Part shown: piece by piece, positions 50,231-56,034 of the stretch | Position numbering within the stretch: the first letter of the stretch is position 1 | Layout: each line of letters begins with the position of its first letter | Assembly (NCBI GenBank): GCA_035532555.1 | Contig: DATKQS010000019.1 | Coordinates: 1 to 56,034, forward strand | DNA from: Thermoplasmata archaeon | GTDB lineage: Archaea > Thermoplasmatota > Thermoplasmata > Lutacidiplasmatales > UBA184 | Direction of reading: 5' to 3' | DNA length: 56,034 bases | Made by a program: the position numbers and the translations under genes | Notes under the pieces: generated by a model | Told to the model about the DNA's origin: nothing | What the model saw: only the letters and a program-made list of their open reading frames with translations | Database searches by the model: none

Positions 50231-50743
50231 CTAGGGCGGCAGCCACCGATCGGGGTCGTCCTGCGCCACGGGCCGGTGGATCGGCTTGATGGGGCGCGGC
50301 CGCATCCCGATCGTGTCGTGGCCCTGGACCGTGAGCTTGGTCTCCCGACCGTTGCTGTCGTACGCTCTCCAGCACCCGCCATCGTACGGGAAGCCGAGGA
50401 TGATGTGCCGGCGCCCCCAGTTCCGAAACAGGTTGAGGTCGGCGTCCGACGGGTGCAGGGCCCCGGAGGGGTGCGAGTGGACGGTCCCGACGATCGCGAG
50501 ATCCACCGGGAGCATCCAGAACTGGAAGTTCGCGTGCCGGCGACCCGCCGTCGTTCCCGGGAGAAGCAAGAGCTCGGAGATCACCCCGGGAGGATCGGCG
50601 CGCAGCATCCCCCCGAACTCGTTGGGGTAGGAAGAACCGGCGGCCGCGAGCGCGCTGTCGAGCGCATTGCGCGTGATCACGGTGGGTGTGTCACCGAGAC
50701 GAGCGGTGGCTCCCGGCGCGGGCTTACGCTGGGGGCGGAACAT
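50231..50743 (-). CDS. JAB1/MPN/Mov34 (JAMM) metalloprotease-like protein
   Basis: The protein has 170 residues from ATG 50743. The full JAMM zinc motif is present: Glu42 in NEFGGML and VHSHPSGALHPSDAD (His89, His91, Ser99, Asp102). Archaeal JAMM proteins remove ubiquitin-like SAMP modifiers or act on sulfur-carrier tails; no SAMP or E1-like gene is in the window. The C-terminal ~40 residues are basic and Pro-rich. The start overlaps the end of the NAD kinase gene by 20 bases, making it the last gene of an apparent operon with IMPase-family phosphatase and NAD kinase. Confidence 0.88.
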   Translation of the reverse strand: MFRPQRKPAPGATARLGDTPTVITRNALDSALAAAGSSYPNEFGGMLRADPPGVISELLLLPGTTAGRRHANFQFWMLPVDLAIVGTVHSHPSGALHPSDADLNLFRNWGRRHIILGFPYDGGCWRAYDSNGRETKLTVQGHDTIGMRPRPIKPIHRPVAQDDPDRWLPP

Positions 50744-51608
50744 CGGCACCGTTCGGTCCCTCCTTCTCCTCGGGGGCCTCGGCCCACGGCAGGATCCCCT
50801 TGCCCCGCAGGCGCGAGAGGTTGGTCGCTCCGAAGCGGATGAACCGAGCACGCCGCGGCGAACGGTACGCGAGGACCGAGCCACCGGGCGCGACCCGGGT
50901 CTCGACTTGACCGTCGATGACCGCGAGGGAATGGATCTCGCCGCTCGCGGGGCGGATCGTGATCGTGTGGAGCGGTTCGACCACGATGGCGCGGGCGACC
51001 GCGCGGAACGGAGCGATCGCGACGATGACGATCCCCTCGACTCCCGTCTCGACGATCGGGCCCAGCGCGCTCAGGGAGTACCCGGTCGAACCCGTGGGGG
51101 TCGCGATGATGACGCCATCCGCCTGGAGCCGGCCGATGTGGCGGCCGTCCAGGATGATGTCGAAGCGTCCCATCTTCGCCGGGCGGCCGGAATGGATGAC
51201 CACCTCGTTCGTCGCATCCGGCATCGCGACGCCGGCCGCCTGGACGGCGAGCTTCATCCGTTCCTCGACGAAGTAGTACCCCCGCAGGAGCCTCCCGATC
51301 GCGGACTCGAACTCGGTCGCGTCCCGTCCGTCGACCTCGGCCAGGACGCCGACCGTCCCGGCGTTCACGGCGAGGAGCGGGACGTTGGTCCGCTGGAGGG
51401 TCGATAGATACGTCCCGTCGCCGCCGATGGCGACGATCGCGTCGGCCGTCAGGTCCGCGAGCGGTGCGCGCGGGAGCGGGGTTTCGATGGGGAGATGGGC
51501 CCCATCCGCGAGGACGACCTCCGCCCGATCCCCGATCAGATCGATCGCGCGGCGGACGAGATCGAGAGCGCTCGGCTTCTCCGCGTTCGCCGTGATTGCG
51601 ATCTTCAC
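50724..51608 (-). CDS. nadK: NAD kinase
   Basis: The protein has 294 residues. The nucleotide motifs are VAIGGDGTYLSTLQ (GGDGT), NAGTVGVLAEVDGRD (NxGxxGFL variant) and the C-terminal GVIIATPTGSTGYSLSALGP, followed by the beta-rich lobe. It phosphorylates NAD to NADP. ATG 51608 overlaps the stop of the preceding IMPase-family gene (ATGA), so they are coupled. In Methanocaldococcus a bifunctional NADP phosphatase/NAD kinase is a fusion of the same two domains in this order, which suggests the separate genes here cooperate in setting NAD/NADP levels. Confidence 0.92.
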   Translation of the reverse strand: MKIAITANAEKPSALDLVRRAIDLIGDRAEVVLADGAHLPIETPLPRAPLADLTADAIVAIGGDGTYLSTLQRTNVPLLAVNAGTVGVLAEVDGRDATEFESAIGRLLRGYYFVEERMKLAVQAAGVAMPDATNEVVIHSGRPAKMGRFDIILDGRHIGRLQADGVIIATPTGSTGYSLSALGPIVETGVEGIVIVAIAPFRAVARAIVVEPLHTITIRPASGEIHSLAVIDGQVETRVAPGGSVLAYRSPRRARFIRFGATNLSRLRGKGILPWAEAPEEKEGPNGADVPPPA

Positions 51609-52417
51609 GGGGGACCCCGAGGCGCACGCGCCTTCAAGAACTCGACATCGCCCCAGGCGAGGACGCTCGTCCGTTCCTGGACGGTGAGCGGGAAGGTGCC
51701 GATCGGATGGCCCTCGAAGTCGGAGATGCCTCCTCCCGCCTCGACCAGGATGCGATAACCGGCAGCGATGTCCGTGGCTCGGAGGTTGCGGCTCGCCGGG
51801 ACGTTCTCGAAGATGTAGCCGTCGGCGGTGCCCTGGGCGACCTTGGCGATCTCGAGCGACGCGCAGCCGAGCGCGCGGATCCGGCGCGCCTGCCGGGACA
51901 TCTCGACCGTTCGATCGCTCGCGTACCGACCGAGGTTCGCGAACAGGAGCTCGGTCTTCGCGTTCCAGGGGCGCACGTGGATTTGCCGGCCGTCGCAGAA
52001 CGCGCCGCCTCCGCGGGTCGCCCAGTACGTGGTCCCCCGGTAGAAATCGTAGACGACCCCGGTCTCGATGCCGTCGAGGTGGTCGCGGCCGAGCGCGAGG
52101 GAGATCGCCGCGAACGGGAGGCCACGCAAGGCGTTCGTAGTCCCGTCGATCGGATCGACGACGAGCGTACGGTCTCCGCCGCGTCGCAGGTGACCGATCT
52201 CCTCGCTCAGGAAATCCCAGTCCACGGCCTCGCGATCGAGCACGGAGAGGATCTCGGCCTCGGCCACGCGGTCGAGCTCCTCGGTGGGGGATCCGTCCGC
52301 CCCCATCGCGACCACGTCCGCCCGGTGGGGCGAGCTCGAGGCCTGGATGACCGCCGCGTGGGCAGCGGCCGTGATGCGAAAGAGGATCTCGAGGTCGGGC
52401 GAGGTCAGGCCGGGCAC
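51605..52417 (-). CDS. Inositol-monophosphatase-family phosphatase (IMPase/FBPase/NADP phosphatase)
   Basis: The protein has 270 residues from a GTG start. Metal-binding motifs are FLSEEIGH (Glu-Glu), VVDPIDGTTNALRGLPF (DPIDGTxN) and the C-terminal NVPASRNLRATDIAAGYRIL, in which the usual WD of the family is replaced by RATD with the metal Asp kept. Archaeal members hydrolyse inositol-1-phosphate, fructose-1,6-bisphosphate or NADP. Coupling with nadK favours NADP phosphatase or dual activity; this is inferred from gene order. It lies 22 bases downstream of the osmC gene. Confidence 0.88.
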   Translation of the reverse strand: MPGLTSPDLEILFRITAAAHAAVIQASSSPHRADVVAMGADGSPTEELDRVAEAEILSVLDREAVDWDFLSEEIGHLRRGGDRTLVVDPIDGTTNALRGLPFAAISLALGRDHLDGIETGVVYDFYRGTTYWATRGGGAFCDGRQIHVRPWNAKTELLFANLGRYASDRTVEMSRQARRIRALGCASLEIAKVAQGTADGYIFENVPASRNLRATDIAAGYRILVEAGGGISDFEGHPIGTFPLTVQERTSVLAWGDVEFLKARAPRGPP

Positions 52418-52439
52418 GGAGGAGGGACGAGAGGAGGGC

Positions 52440-52964
52440 TCAAGACCCCTTTGGCCCCGCGGGCTCCGGGCCCTCCGCGTGCGTCCCTTCCCCGTCCCCT
52501 TGGGAAAGGGGACGAACGGTAGGCTCGCACCGGACCGGGAAGTTCACCGAGTTCGCGATGAAGCACATCTCGTCGGCCCGCGTGTGGAGCTCCCTCGCTC
52601 GATCGGGCGATCCGCTGCGGATCGTAACGGCCGGGTGAAGGGTCACGAGGACGAACCGACCCGATCCATCGGGGGCCGTTTCCATCGTACCGTTTGCCTC
52701 GTCCGAATACGTCTCCACGACGATATCCGACTCTGCGCACAGATGCAGATACCAGAGCATGTGACACGCCGACAGGGAGGCGACCAGAAGTTCTTCGGGA
52801 TTGTACCGGCTACGGTCACCGCGAAAGATCGGGTCCGAGGATCCCGGGAGTTCGGGCTTTCCCTCGAAGGCGATGAGATGGTCGCGATCGTACGCCCGGT
52901 AAGCGCTCGTGCCGGTCCCGCGGTTCCCGGTCCAACGTACGCTCGCGCGATAGTAGTGCGTCAT
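52440..52964 (-). CDS. OsmC/Ohr-family protein
   Basis: The protein has 174 residues. The family's redox cysteines are in LLVASLSACHMLWYLHLC and in the later NSVNFPVRCEPTV. The N-terminal YRASVRWTGNRGTGTSAYR and PEELLVASLSACHM are typical of OsmC-type peroxidases that reduce organic hydroperoxides. The C-terminal ~20 residues are Gly/Pro-rich and outside the domain. Likely the first gene of the operon osmC, phosphatase, nadK, JAMM. It is divergent from the beta-CASP RNase gene. Confidence 0.88.
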   Translation of the reverse strand: MTHYYRASVRWTGNRGTGTSAYRAYDRDHLIAFEGKPELPGSSDPIFRGDRSRYNPEELLVASLSACHMLWYLHLCAESDIVVETYSDEANGTMETAPDGSGRFVLVTLHPAVTIRSGSPDRARELHTRADEMCFIANSVNFPVRCEPTVRPLSQGDGEGTHAEGPEPAGPKGS

Positions 52965-53108
52965 GCGTCGGGAATCGACGACGTACCTGGGATCCCGTAT
53001 TGACCATTACGAGCCGGCCGCCGGGACGCGGGGAGGGGCGGGCACCCTACGCACGGAGAGGACCGCAGGTTCCTCTCGCGATCGGCCTCCTCTCGTGAGC
53101 GCACGTTA

Positions 53109-53116
53109 CTTTAAAT
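53109..53116 (+). promoter_or_regulatory. TATA box of the beta-CASP ribonuclease gene
   Basis: CTTTAAAT is a good archaeal TATA box in otherwise GC-rich DNA. It lies 24-31 bp upstream of ATG 53140, so transcription should start at or very near the start codon and give a leaderless mRNA. This also supports ATG 53140 over the upstream in-frame extension. Confidence 0.7.
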
Positions 53117-53139
53117 CACGGACCCGGCTCGCGCCGCCA

Positions 53140-54372
53140 ATGGAGTTCCAATTCCTGGGGGGAGCGTCGGAGGTCGGCTCCCTCGGCCTCGTCGTCCGCG
53201 ACGCGGGCCGCACGCTGCTCTTCGACTACGGGATGACGCCGACCGACCCGCCCTCGTATCCGCTGCGCGTGCCGAACAACGTGGACGTCGCCTTTCTCAC
53301 GCACGCCCACCTCGACCACTCGGGGATGACTCCGATCCTCTCGCGGCTGCCCAAGGCCCGAGTGATCGCGACCCCCGTCACGCTCGCGGTGTCCAACCTC
53401 CTCGCGCGCGACGCGCTCAAGATCGCTCGTCTCGAGGGATATCTGCCTCCGTACCAGTCCCAGGACATCGGCTCGCTGCATGCGCACGCGACCGCCATGG
53501 GCCGCCACGAGACGTTCCGCGACCACGGGATCGAGGTCGAGCTCACGCCGGCCGGGCATATCCCCGGCGCGACGATGTTCCGCTACCGAGGAGAGAAGGA
53601 TGTGCTGTTCTCCGGCGACGTGCAGACCATCCCCACGCATCTCGTGAAGGGGGCCGAGCCGCTCGAGTGCGACATCCTCGTCCTCGAGTCGACCTACTCC
53701 GGAAAGGAGCACCCGGACCGCAAGCAGACCGAGCACCAGTTCCTCGACAAGATCCGCGAGACGGTCGAACGGGGCGGCAAGGTCATCGTGCCGGCGTTCG
53801 CCGTCGGACGAGCGCAGGAGGTCCTGATGACGCTCGCAGGAACGGGGCTTGAGGTGTACCTCGACGGGATGGCCCGCGCGGTGAACTCGATTTACGCTGC
53901 TGCTCCGGAGTACCTGTCCGACCCGAAGCGATTCCGCCGGGCCATGGACTCCGTGCACGTCATCGAGCACCAAGGCGAACGGCGGCACGCCGTCCGGGAG
54001 GCCGACGTGATCGTCACGACCGGCGGCATGATGGACGGAGGTCCGGTGCTGTTCTACGTCGGGGAGCTGTATCGAGACGCGAACTCCTCGATCCTTCTCA
54101 CCGGCTTCCAGGTCGAAGGATCGAACGGCCGCCAGCTCATGGACGAGGGGACCTTGACGATCGACGAGACGACGATCCGGCCCGTGTGCGAGGTCCAGAA
54201 GTACGACTTCTCGGCTCACGCCGGACATTCGGAACTAGTGGAGCTCGCTCGTCGGACCCACGCGCGCAAGGTCGTGCTCATGCACGGCGATCAGCGCGAG
54301 CCGCTGCGCGACGCCCTCGCGGCCGAGTTCGAGGTCGTGCTCCCCGAGAACGGGAAGTCCTTCACGATCTGA
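53140..54372 (+). CDS. Beta-CASP metallo-beta-lactamase ribonuclease (aCPSF2-like)
   Basis: The protein has 410 residues from ATG 53140. Metallo-beta-lactamase motifs are FLTHAHLDHSGMTP (motif 2), PAGHIPGATMF (motif 3), LFSGDVQTIP (motif 4) and LVLESTYSGKEHPD; the beta-CASP insertion contains IVPAFAVGRAQEVLMTLA, TTGGMMDGGPVLFY, and the C-terminal YDFSAHAGHSEL and VLMHGD. There are no N-terminal KH domains, which places it with the shorter archaeal CPSF2/RNase J-type enzymes rather than aCPSF1. It acts as endo- or exoribonuclease in RNA decay or 3'-end processing. Convergent with the Rieske gene. Confidence 0.92.
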   Translation: MEFQFLGGASEVGSLGLVVRDAGRTLLFDYGMTPTDPPSYPLRVPNNVDVAFLTHAHLDHSGMTPILSRLPKARVIATPVTLAVSNLLARDALKIARLEGYLPPYQSQDIGSLHAHATAMGRHETFRDHGIEVELTPAGHIPGATMFRYRGEKDVLFSGDVQTIPTHLVKGAEPLECDILVLESTYSGKEHPDRKQTEHQFLDKIRETVERGGKVIVPAFAVGRAQEVLMTLAGTGLEVYLDGMARAVNSIYAAAPEYLSDPKRFRRAMDSVHVIEHQGERRHAVREADVIVTTGGMMDGGPVLFYVGELYRDANSSILLTGFQVEGSNGRQLMDEGTLTIDETTIRPVCEVQKYDFSAHAGHSELVELARRTHARKVVLMHGDQREPLRDALAAEFEVVLPENGKSFTI

Positions 54373-54383
54373 GCGCCCGGGGT

Positions 54384-54719
54384 CTACGGAAGATCGACCC
54401 AGACGCGGTCGTCGTCGACGCGGACCCGATAGGTGAGGGCCGCAGGGACCCCCCCTGCGGGCGGTTCGATCCCAAACGGATCGGCCTGGACCGCCCCGGT
54501 GCCTGCGTCGAAGGCAGCCTCGTGCAGGATACACGTCAGTCGCCGACCGACGAGCGTTCCGTCCGCGAGCGAGGCTCCGAGATGAGGGCACTCTCCCTGC
54601 AGGGCGCGAATCGACTCCCCAAAGTTCACCAGCACGATCGGGACTCCCTCCACGTCCGCCCCGACGATCTCCCCCGGCGGGACCTTCGATGCGGGGATCC
54701 CCGTATCCTTCCACACCAC
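54384..54719 (-). CDS. Rieske [2Fe-2S] ferredoxin-like protein
   Basis: The protein has 111 residues from GTG 54719. Cluster ligands are ECPHLGASLADG (Cys44, His46) and LTCILHEAAFD (Cys63, His66), the C-x-H...C-x2-H arrangement of Rieske proteins. The short length without a membrane helix fits soluble Rieske ferredoxins such as NirD-like or dioxygenase ferredoxin components. The usual second-site Cys pair of respiratory Rieske proteins is absent. It starts 22 bases after the stop of the GTPase gene and is probably cotranscribed. The electron partner is unknown. Confidence 0.86.
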   Translation of the reverse strand: MVWKDTGIPASKVPPGEIVGADVEGVPIVLVNFGESIRALQGECPHLGASLADGTLVGRRLTCILHEAAFDAGTGAVQADPFGIEPPAGGVPAALTYRVRVDDDRVWVDLP

Positions 54720-54741
54720 GGGGCTTGCACCGATCCTTTGG

Positions 54742-55821
54742 CTAATGGGCCGTGTGGCGCCCTCGATAGGCGATGGCGCGCGGCCGCTCCTCGTCATCCA
54801 GCGCGCCCTCTTCCTCGGGGATGGGCTCGGGTCGCGGCATCGAGCTCCAGATCCCTCGGATCCTCTCCCAGAGCTCGTCGAGACCCTCGCCGGTGGCCGA
54901 AGAGACTTGGAGGCGCTTGCTCCCCGGACGTCGGAACAGGTCGGCCTTCGTCTCGACCTCGAGGATCGGGCGGCCCGGCAGTTCCCGCTTCCAGCGCGTG
55001 AGGAGCTCTTCCTGTTCCTCGAGCGGCGGATCGGCCGCGGGGGTCGGATCGAGCACGAAGAGAACGACGCTGGCGGCCCGCTCGACGGCGGTCCGGGCCT
55101 CCGCCTCGGCCGGGTTCGCTCGGTGGGAGCGGCCGAGGACTCCCGGGGTATCGAGCACCTGCCAGCGGTCGAAGCCCAGGTCGGCGTGCCCCACGGCGAT
55201 CGCGAGCGTGGTGAACGGATAGTCGGCGACCTTCGGGTGCGCCGAAGATAGGCGCGCGACCAGAGAGGACTTCCCGACGTTCGGGAACCCCGCGACGACG
55301 AGCGTGGGGGCGTTCGGGTCGAGCCGGGGCCGGTCATCTCGGAAACGATCGATCTGCTTGAGCCGGGCGAGGTCGGCGTCAATCTCGCGAACATGGCTCG
55401 CCATGCGACCATAGAACCGGCGAACTTCGACCCCGAGCTCGTCGGCCCCCGCCGCGTGATGGACGGCCCGTTCGGAGTCCCGTTGCAGACCGCGGATGCG
55501 GTCCACGGCACGTCCGACTCGGGTGAGCGATCGATCGAGGGTCCCCTCGCCGAACCGTCGGGCGATCAGGGCCCGTTCGAAGTCGGTCAGCGGGGGGCGC
55601 CGGAACCGGCGCGTTTCCGCCTGAAGGAGCCGGATGACGGTGGCCGCGCTCCGGACGACCTTGAGCTCGGCCCGGTGGCGGTCGCGCTCGGCCTTCGTGC
55701 GCCCCTTCGGGTTGGAGAGGTCCGCGCGGTGGAAGGCGATGTCGAGAATCTCGACCGACGCCGGGGAGGGTCGTTCAGCCCCGGAGCGGGACGGACGCCG
55801 TGCGGGTGCGGTTTGCGCCAT
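54742..55821 (-). CDS. Nog1-like GTPase
   Basis: The protein has 359 residues from ATG 55821 (an open extension to 55908 exists). The N-terminal ~170 residues are a helical bundle (FERALIARRFGEGTLDRSL, GRMASHVREIDADLARLK), typical of the archaeal/eukaryotic NOG1 subfamily of Obg-like GTPases. The G domain follows: VVAGFPNVGKSSLVARL (G1), VADYPFTTLAIAVG (switch), VLDTPGVLGR (G3) and VETKADLF (G4, Thr in place of Asn). NOG1 acts in assembly of the large ribosomal subunit. The C-terminal ~30 residues are acidic then basic. Confidence 0.9.
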   Translation of the reverse strand: MAQTAPARRPSRSGAERPSPASVEILDIAFHRADLSNPKGRTKAERDRHRAELKVVRSAATVIRLLQAETRRFRRPPLTDFERALIARRFGEGTLDRSLTRVGRAVDRIRGLQRDSERAVHHAAGADELGVEVRRFYGRMASHVREIDADLARLKQIDRFRDDRPRLDPNAPTLVVAGFPNVGKSSLVARLSSAHPKVADYPFTTLAIAVGHADLGFDRWQVLDTPGVLGRSHRANPAEAEARTAVERAASVVLFVLDPTPAADPPLEEQEELLTRWKRELPGRPILEVETKADLFRRPGSKRLQVSSATGEGLDELWERIRGIWSSMPRPEPIPEEEGALDDEERPRAIAYRGRHTAH

Positions 55822-55970
55822 GGGTCCCTCTCCGCGTGTCACCGGACCGGGCGCATAGGCTTGTCCTATCGAGCGGACAGGTGCGAATCCCGACAGGCTG
55901 CGTCCCATAATTCGGTGAGCGAGTAGTTCCCTCGAGGGGGAGGACCCGCTTCCAGTGGAGGGGAGAGGGG

Positions 55971-55978
55971 TCTAAATG
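55971..55978 (+). promoter_or_regulatory. TATA-like box for the gene at the window edge
   Basis: TCTAAATG lies about 23 bp upstream (centre to start) of ATG 55998, again the spacing of a leaderless archaeal promoter. Confidence 0.5.
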
Positions 55979-55997
55979 GCCGGATTTCTCTCTCGAG

Positions 55998-56034
55998 ATG
56001 CCCGAGGATCGCCGCGCCGCTTATCGTGCCTACG
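55998..56034 (+). CDS. Start of a gene cut by the window edge
   Basis: ATG 55998 opens a frame of twelve codons (MPEDRRAAYRAY) that runs off the end of the window. The TATA-like box at the right distance and the divergent position relative to the GTPase gene support a real start. Too short to identify. Confidence 0.45.
   Translation, partial: MPEDRRAAYRAY

Overview
The window is a GC-rich stretch of an archaeal chromosome, most likely from the Thermoplasmatota (Thermoplasmata). Archaeal markers are a TFB (30605-31582), an aIF5B translation factor (32863-34626), an archaeal-type TruD (42937-44250), a Dpo4-like polymerase (35719-36858), a beta-CASP ribonuclease (53140-54372) and TATA-like boxes about 25 bp ahead of start codons. 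A homologue of the Thermoplasma tricorn-interacting factor F1 (26225-27091) and a giant surface protein built from the 'TFTESGLPxGTSW' repeat (9552-13730) point to Thermoplasmatota. Identifications rest on motif reading and memory of families; no database search was possible.

Layout. (1) 1-9000 is an accessory region: a block of tandem paralogues with a C-terminal zinc ribbon plus small membrane proteins; a complete IS630-type element with 24-bp inverted repeats and a TA target duplication (3347-4989) that carries a second, overlapping gene; a DUF3800 protein; and a minus-strand string of five very small genes (8194 to 7001), one made of 11-residue repeats and one interrupted by an in-frame TAG. 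(2) 9552-13730 is one large cell-surface protein. (3) 15481-22564 is a tightly packed minus-strand operon for anaerobic benzoyl-CoA degradation: oah, bzdO, bzdP, bzdQ, bzdN, dch, had. Its subunit sizes match the Azoarcus (Bzd) type of ATP-dependent class I benzoyl-CoA reductase. A bacterio-opsin-activator-like regulator lies tail-to-tail with its end, and a hemerythrin-like protein and a crotonase lie at its head. (4) 24500-38600 is mostly core genome: antiporter, peptidase, HDAC-like deacylase, TMEM175-like channel, TFB, aIF5B, GalT, Dpo4 and formate-THF ligase. (5) 38610-40251 is an IS605-type element with divergent tnpA and tnpB, sitting 5 bp from the start of the formate-THF ligase gene. 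(6) 40664-56034 holds housekeeping and regulatory genes: an active and an apparently ATPase-dead KaiC-like pair, TruD, a B12-type radical SAM protein, a JAMM protein / NAD kinase / IMPase-family phosphatase operon, OsmC, beta-CASP RNase, Rieske protein and a Nog1-like GTPase.

How the genes work together. The reductase (BzdNO with activator BzdPQ) would reduce benzoyl-CoA to the cyclic dienoyl-CoA; Dch hydrates it, Had oxidises the alcohol, and Oah opens the ring to 3-hydroxypimeloyl-CoA for beta-oxidation. The activating ligase, ferredoxin and ferredoxin-reducing enzyme are not in the window. The neighbouring hemerythrin would suit an oxygen-sensitive pathway, but that link is inference.
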